The notes beneath the pieces were generated by a model that saw nothing but the letters and a program-made list of their open reading frames with translations, ran no database searches and had not been told where the DNA came from. A DNA stretch of 64,000 nucleotides from Sinonovacula constricta (taxonomy: Eukaryota; Mollusca; Bivalvia; Cardiida; Solecurtidae), in NCBI GenBank assembly GCA_007844125.1, contig CM017558.1, forward strand, positions 25,687,344-25,751,343, read 5' to 3'. The position numbers and the translations under genes are program-made. Below are positions 61,701 through 64,000 of the stretch, piece by piece. Every line of letters starts with the position of its first letter. Position 1 is the stretch's first letter.

Positions 61701-64000
61701 ATTTATCAGTAACATTGCCTCGATGCTAGGTGCACATTTATATTAACATTGCCTCAGTGCTAGGTGTACATTTATATTAACATTGCCTCAGTGCTAGGTG
61801 TACATTTATATTAACATTTCATCAGTGCTAGGTGTACATTTATCAGTAACATTGCCTTAGTGCTAGGTGTACATTTATCAGTAACATTGCCTCTATGCTA
61901 GGTGTACATTTATAGTAACATTTTCCTTCGCTAGGTGTACAGTTATAACAACATTGCCTCACTGCTAAGTGTACATTTATCAGTAACATTGCCTCAGTGC
62001 TAGGTGTACATTTATCAGTAACATTGCTTCAGTGCTAGATGTACATTTGTCAGAAATACTGCCTCAGTGCTAGGTGTACTTTTTTCATTAACATTACCCC
62101 AGTGCTAGGTGTACATTTAAAGTAACATTGCCTCAGTGCTAGGTGTACATTTATAGGAACATTGCCTCAGTGCTAGGTGTACATTAATCAGTAACATTGC
62201 CACAGTGAAAGGTGTACAGTTATCAGTAACATTGCCTCAGTGCTAGATGAACATTTGTCAGAAACACTGCCTCAGTGCTAGGTGTACAGTTATCAGTAAC
62301 ATTGACTCAGTGTTATCAGTACATTTAAAGTAACATTCTCCCAGTGCTAGGAGTACATTTATATTAATATTGTCTCAGTGATAGGTGTACATTTATCAGT
62401 AACATTGCCTTAGTGCTAGGTGTACATTTATCAGTTACATTGCCTCAGTGCTAGGTGTACATGTATAGAAATATTGCCTCATCGCTAGGTGTACAGTTAT
62501 AATAACATTGCCTCAGTGCTAGGTGTACATTTATCAGTAACATTGCCTCAGTTATAGGTGTACATTTATCAGTAACATTGCCTCAGTGCTAGATGTTCAT
62601 TTGTCAGAAACACTGCCTCAGTGCTAGGTGTACAGTTATCAGTAACATTGACTCAGTGTTATGAGTACATTTATAGTAACATTACCTCAGTACTAGGGGT
62701 ACAGTTATCAGTAACATTGACTCAGTGTTATGAGTACATTTATGGAAACATTGCCTCAGTGCTTGGTGTACAGTTATCGGTAAAATTGCCTCTGTGCTAG
62801 GTGTACAGTTATAGTTACATTGCCTCAGTGCTAGATGTACATTTATAGTTACATTGCCTCAGTGCTAGGTGTACAGTTATCAGTAACATTGCCTCAGTGC
62901 TAGGTGTACATTTATCAGTAACATTGTCTCAGCGCTAGGTGTACATTTATATTAACATTGCCTCAGTGCTAGGTGTACAGTTATAGTAACATTGCCTCAG
63001 TGCTAGGTGTACAGTTATCAGTAACATTGCCTCTGTGCTAGGTGTACATTTATATTAGCATTGCCCCAGCGCTTGGTGTACAGTTATAGTAACATTGCCT
63101 CAGTGCTAGGTGTACAGTTATCAGTAACGTTGCCTTAGTGCTAGGTGTACATTTAAAGTACATTGCCTCAGCGCTAGGTGTACATTTATCACTAACATTG
63201 TCTCAGCGCTAGGTGTACATTTATATTAACATTGCCTCAGTGCTAGGTGTACAGTAATCAATAACATTGTCTCACTGCTAGGTGTACAGTTATCATTAAC
63301 ATTGCCTCAGTGCTAGGTGTACATTTATAGTAACATTGCCTCAGTGCTAGGTGTACATTTATCAGTAATATTGCCTCATTGCTAGGTGTACTTTTATAGT
63401 AACATTTCCTCAGTACTAGGTGTACATTTATAGTAACATTGCCTCAGTGCTAGGTGTACATTTATAGTAACATTGCTTCAGTGCTAGGTGTTCAGTTATC
63501 AGTAACATTGCCTCAGTGCTAGGTGTACATTTATAGTAACATTGCCTCAGCGCTAGGTGTACATTTATACTAACATTGCCTCAGTGACAGAAGTACATTA
63601 ATAGTAACATTGCCTCAGCGCTAGGTGTACATTTATCAGTAACATTGCCTCAGTGCTAGGTGTTCAGTTATCAATAACATTGCTTCAGTGCTAGGTGTAC
63701 ATTTATCAGTCACATTGCCTCAGTGCTACGAGTACATTTATCAGTAACATTGCCTCAGTGCTAGGTGAACATTTATAGTAACATTGCCTCAGTGCTAGGT
63801 GTACATTTATCAGTAACATTGCCTCGGCGCTAGCTGTACAGTTATCGTAACATTGCCTCAGTGCTAGGTGTACATTTATAGTAACATTGCCTCAGTGCTA
63901 GGTGTACAGTTATCAGTAACATTGCCTCAGTGCTAGGTGTACATTTATCAGTAACATTGCCTCAGTGCTAGGTGTACATTTATAGTAACATTGCCTCAGT
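58715..64000. repeat. 34/36-bp minisatellite, about 150 units, continues past window
   Basis: The unit is cattgcctcagtgctaggtg followed by tacatttatagtaa (34 bp) or tacatttatcagtaa with an extra base pair (36 bp). Point variants include cagcgct for cagtgct, acagtta for acattta, and ccccagcgctt. The array reaches position 64000 without ending. Long-range block duplications are described in findings. Confidence 0.96.

Overview
The window is eukaryotic nuclear DNA, most likely from a bivalve mollusc. It is AT-rich, its genes are split by GT-AG introns, and it carries tRNA-derived SINEs, MITE-like elements, an LTR retrotransposon and many minisatellites. The bivalve assignment rests on general repeat character and divergent animal proteins. 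No species is identified; a heterodont clam or dreissenid mussel is a guess.

Layout. 1-2894 is the 5' part of a Ty1/copia-type retrotransposon on the minus strand: a 179-bp LTR, an initiator-tRNA-Met primer site, and an uninterrupted gag-protease-integrase frame running off the left edge. 4012-9886 (plus) holds the last four coding exons of a PI3-kinase p85-like regulatory subunit (inter-SH2 coiled coil, then C-terminal SH2). 12696-19809 (minus) holds a complete six-exon DNAAF6/PIH1D3 gene, an axonemal dynein assembly factor. The two genes converge. 32677-33270 (minus) is an unrecognised 197-codon exon with a plausible splice acceptor and poly(A) signal. 39205-42060 (plus) is a decayed copy of a multicopy invertebrate protein family.

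The rest is repeat-rich. Eight minisatellite arrays with unrelated units (27, about 33, 34-36, 44, 45, 54, 56 and 64/29 bp) cover about 22 kb, a third of the window, and the last one continues past the right edge. There are four tRNA-derived SINE families in six copies, two TA-flanked MITEs inside DNAAF6 introns, and one element of about 460 bp with ATGCTCCC ends.

The most striking observation is in DNAAF6 intron 4. The 2.1-kb array of 56-bp units is built from the exon 4/intron 4 boundary itself. Nearly every unit repeats the last exon codons (Ser-Cys-Glu-Asp-Leu/Met-Val) followed by a GTAAG-type splice donor, so the true donor is followed by about 37 decoy copies. Several arrays also show paired C-to-T and G-to-A variants at what look like former CpG sites, as expected if the arrays were methylated.

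The protein-coding loci do not form a pathway or operon. PI3K signalling and cilium assembly are unrelated neighbours here.
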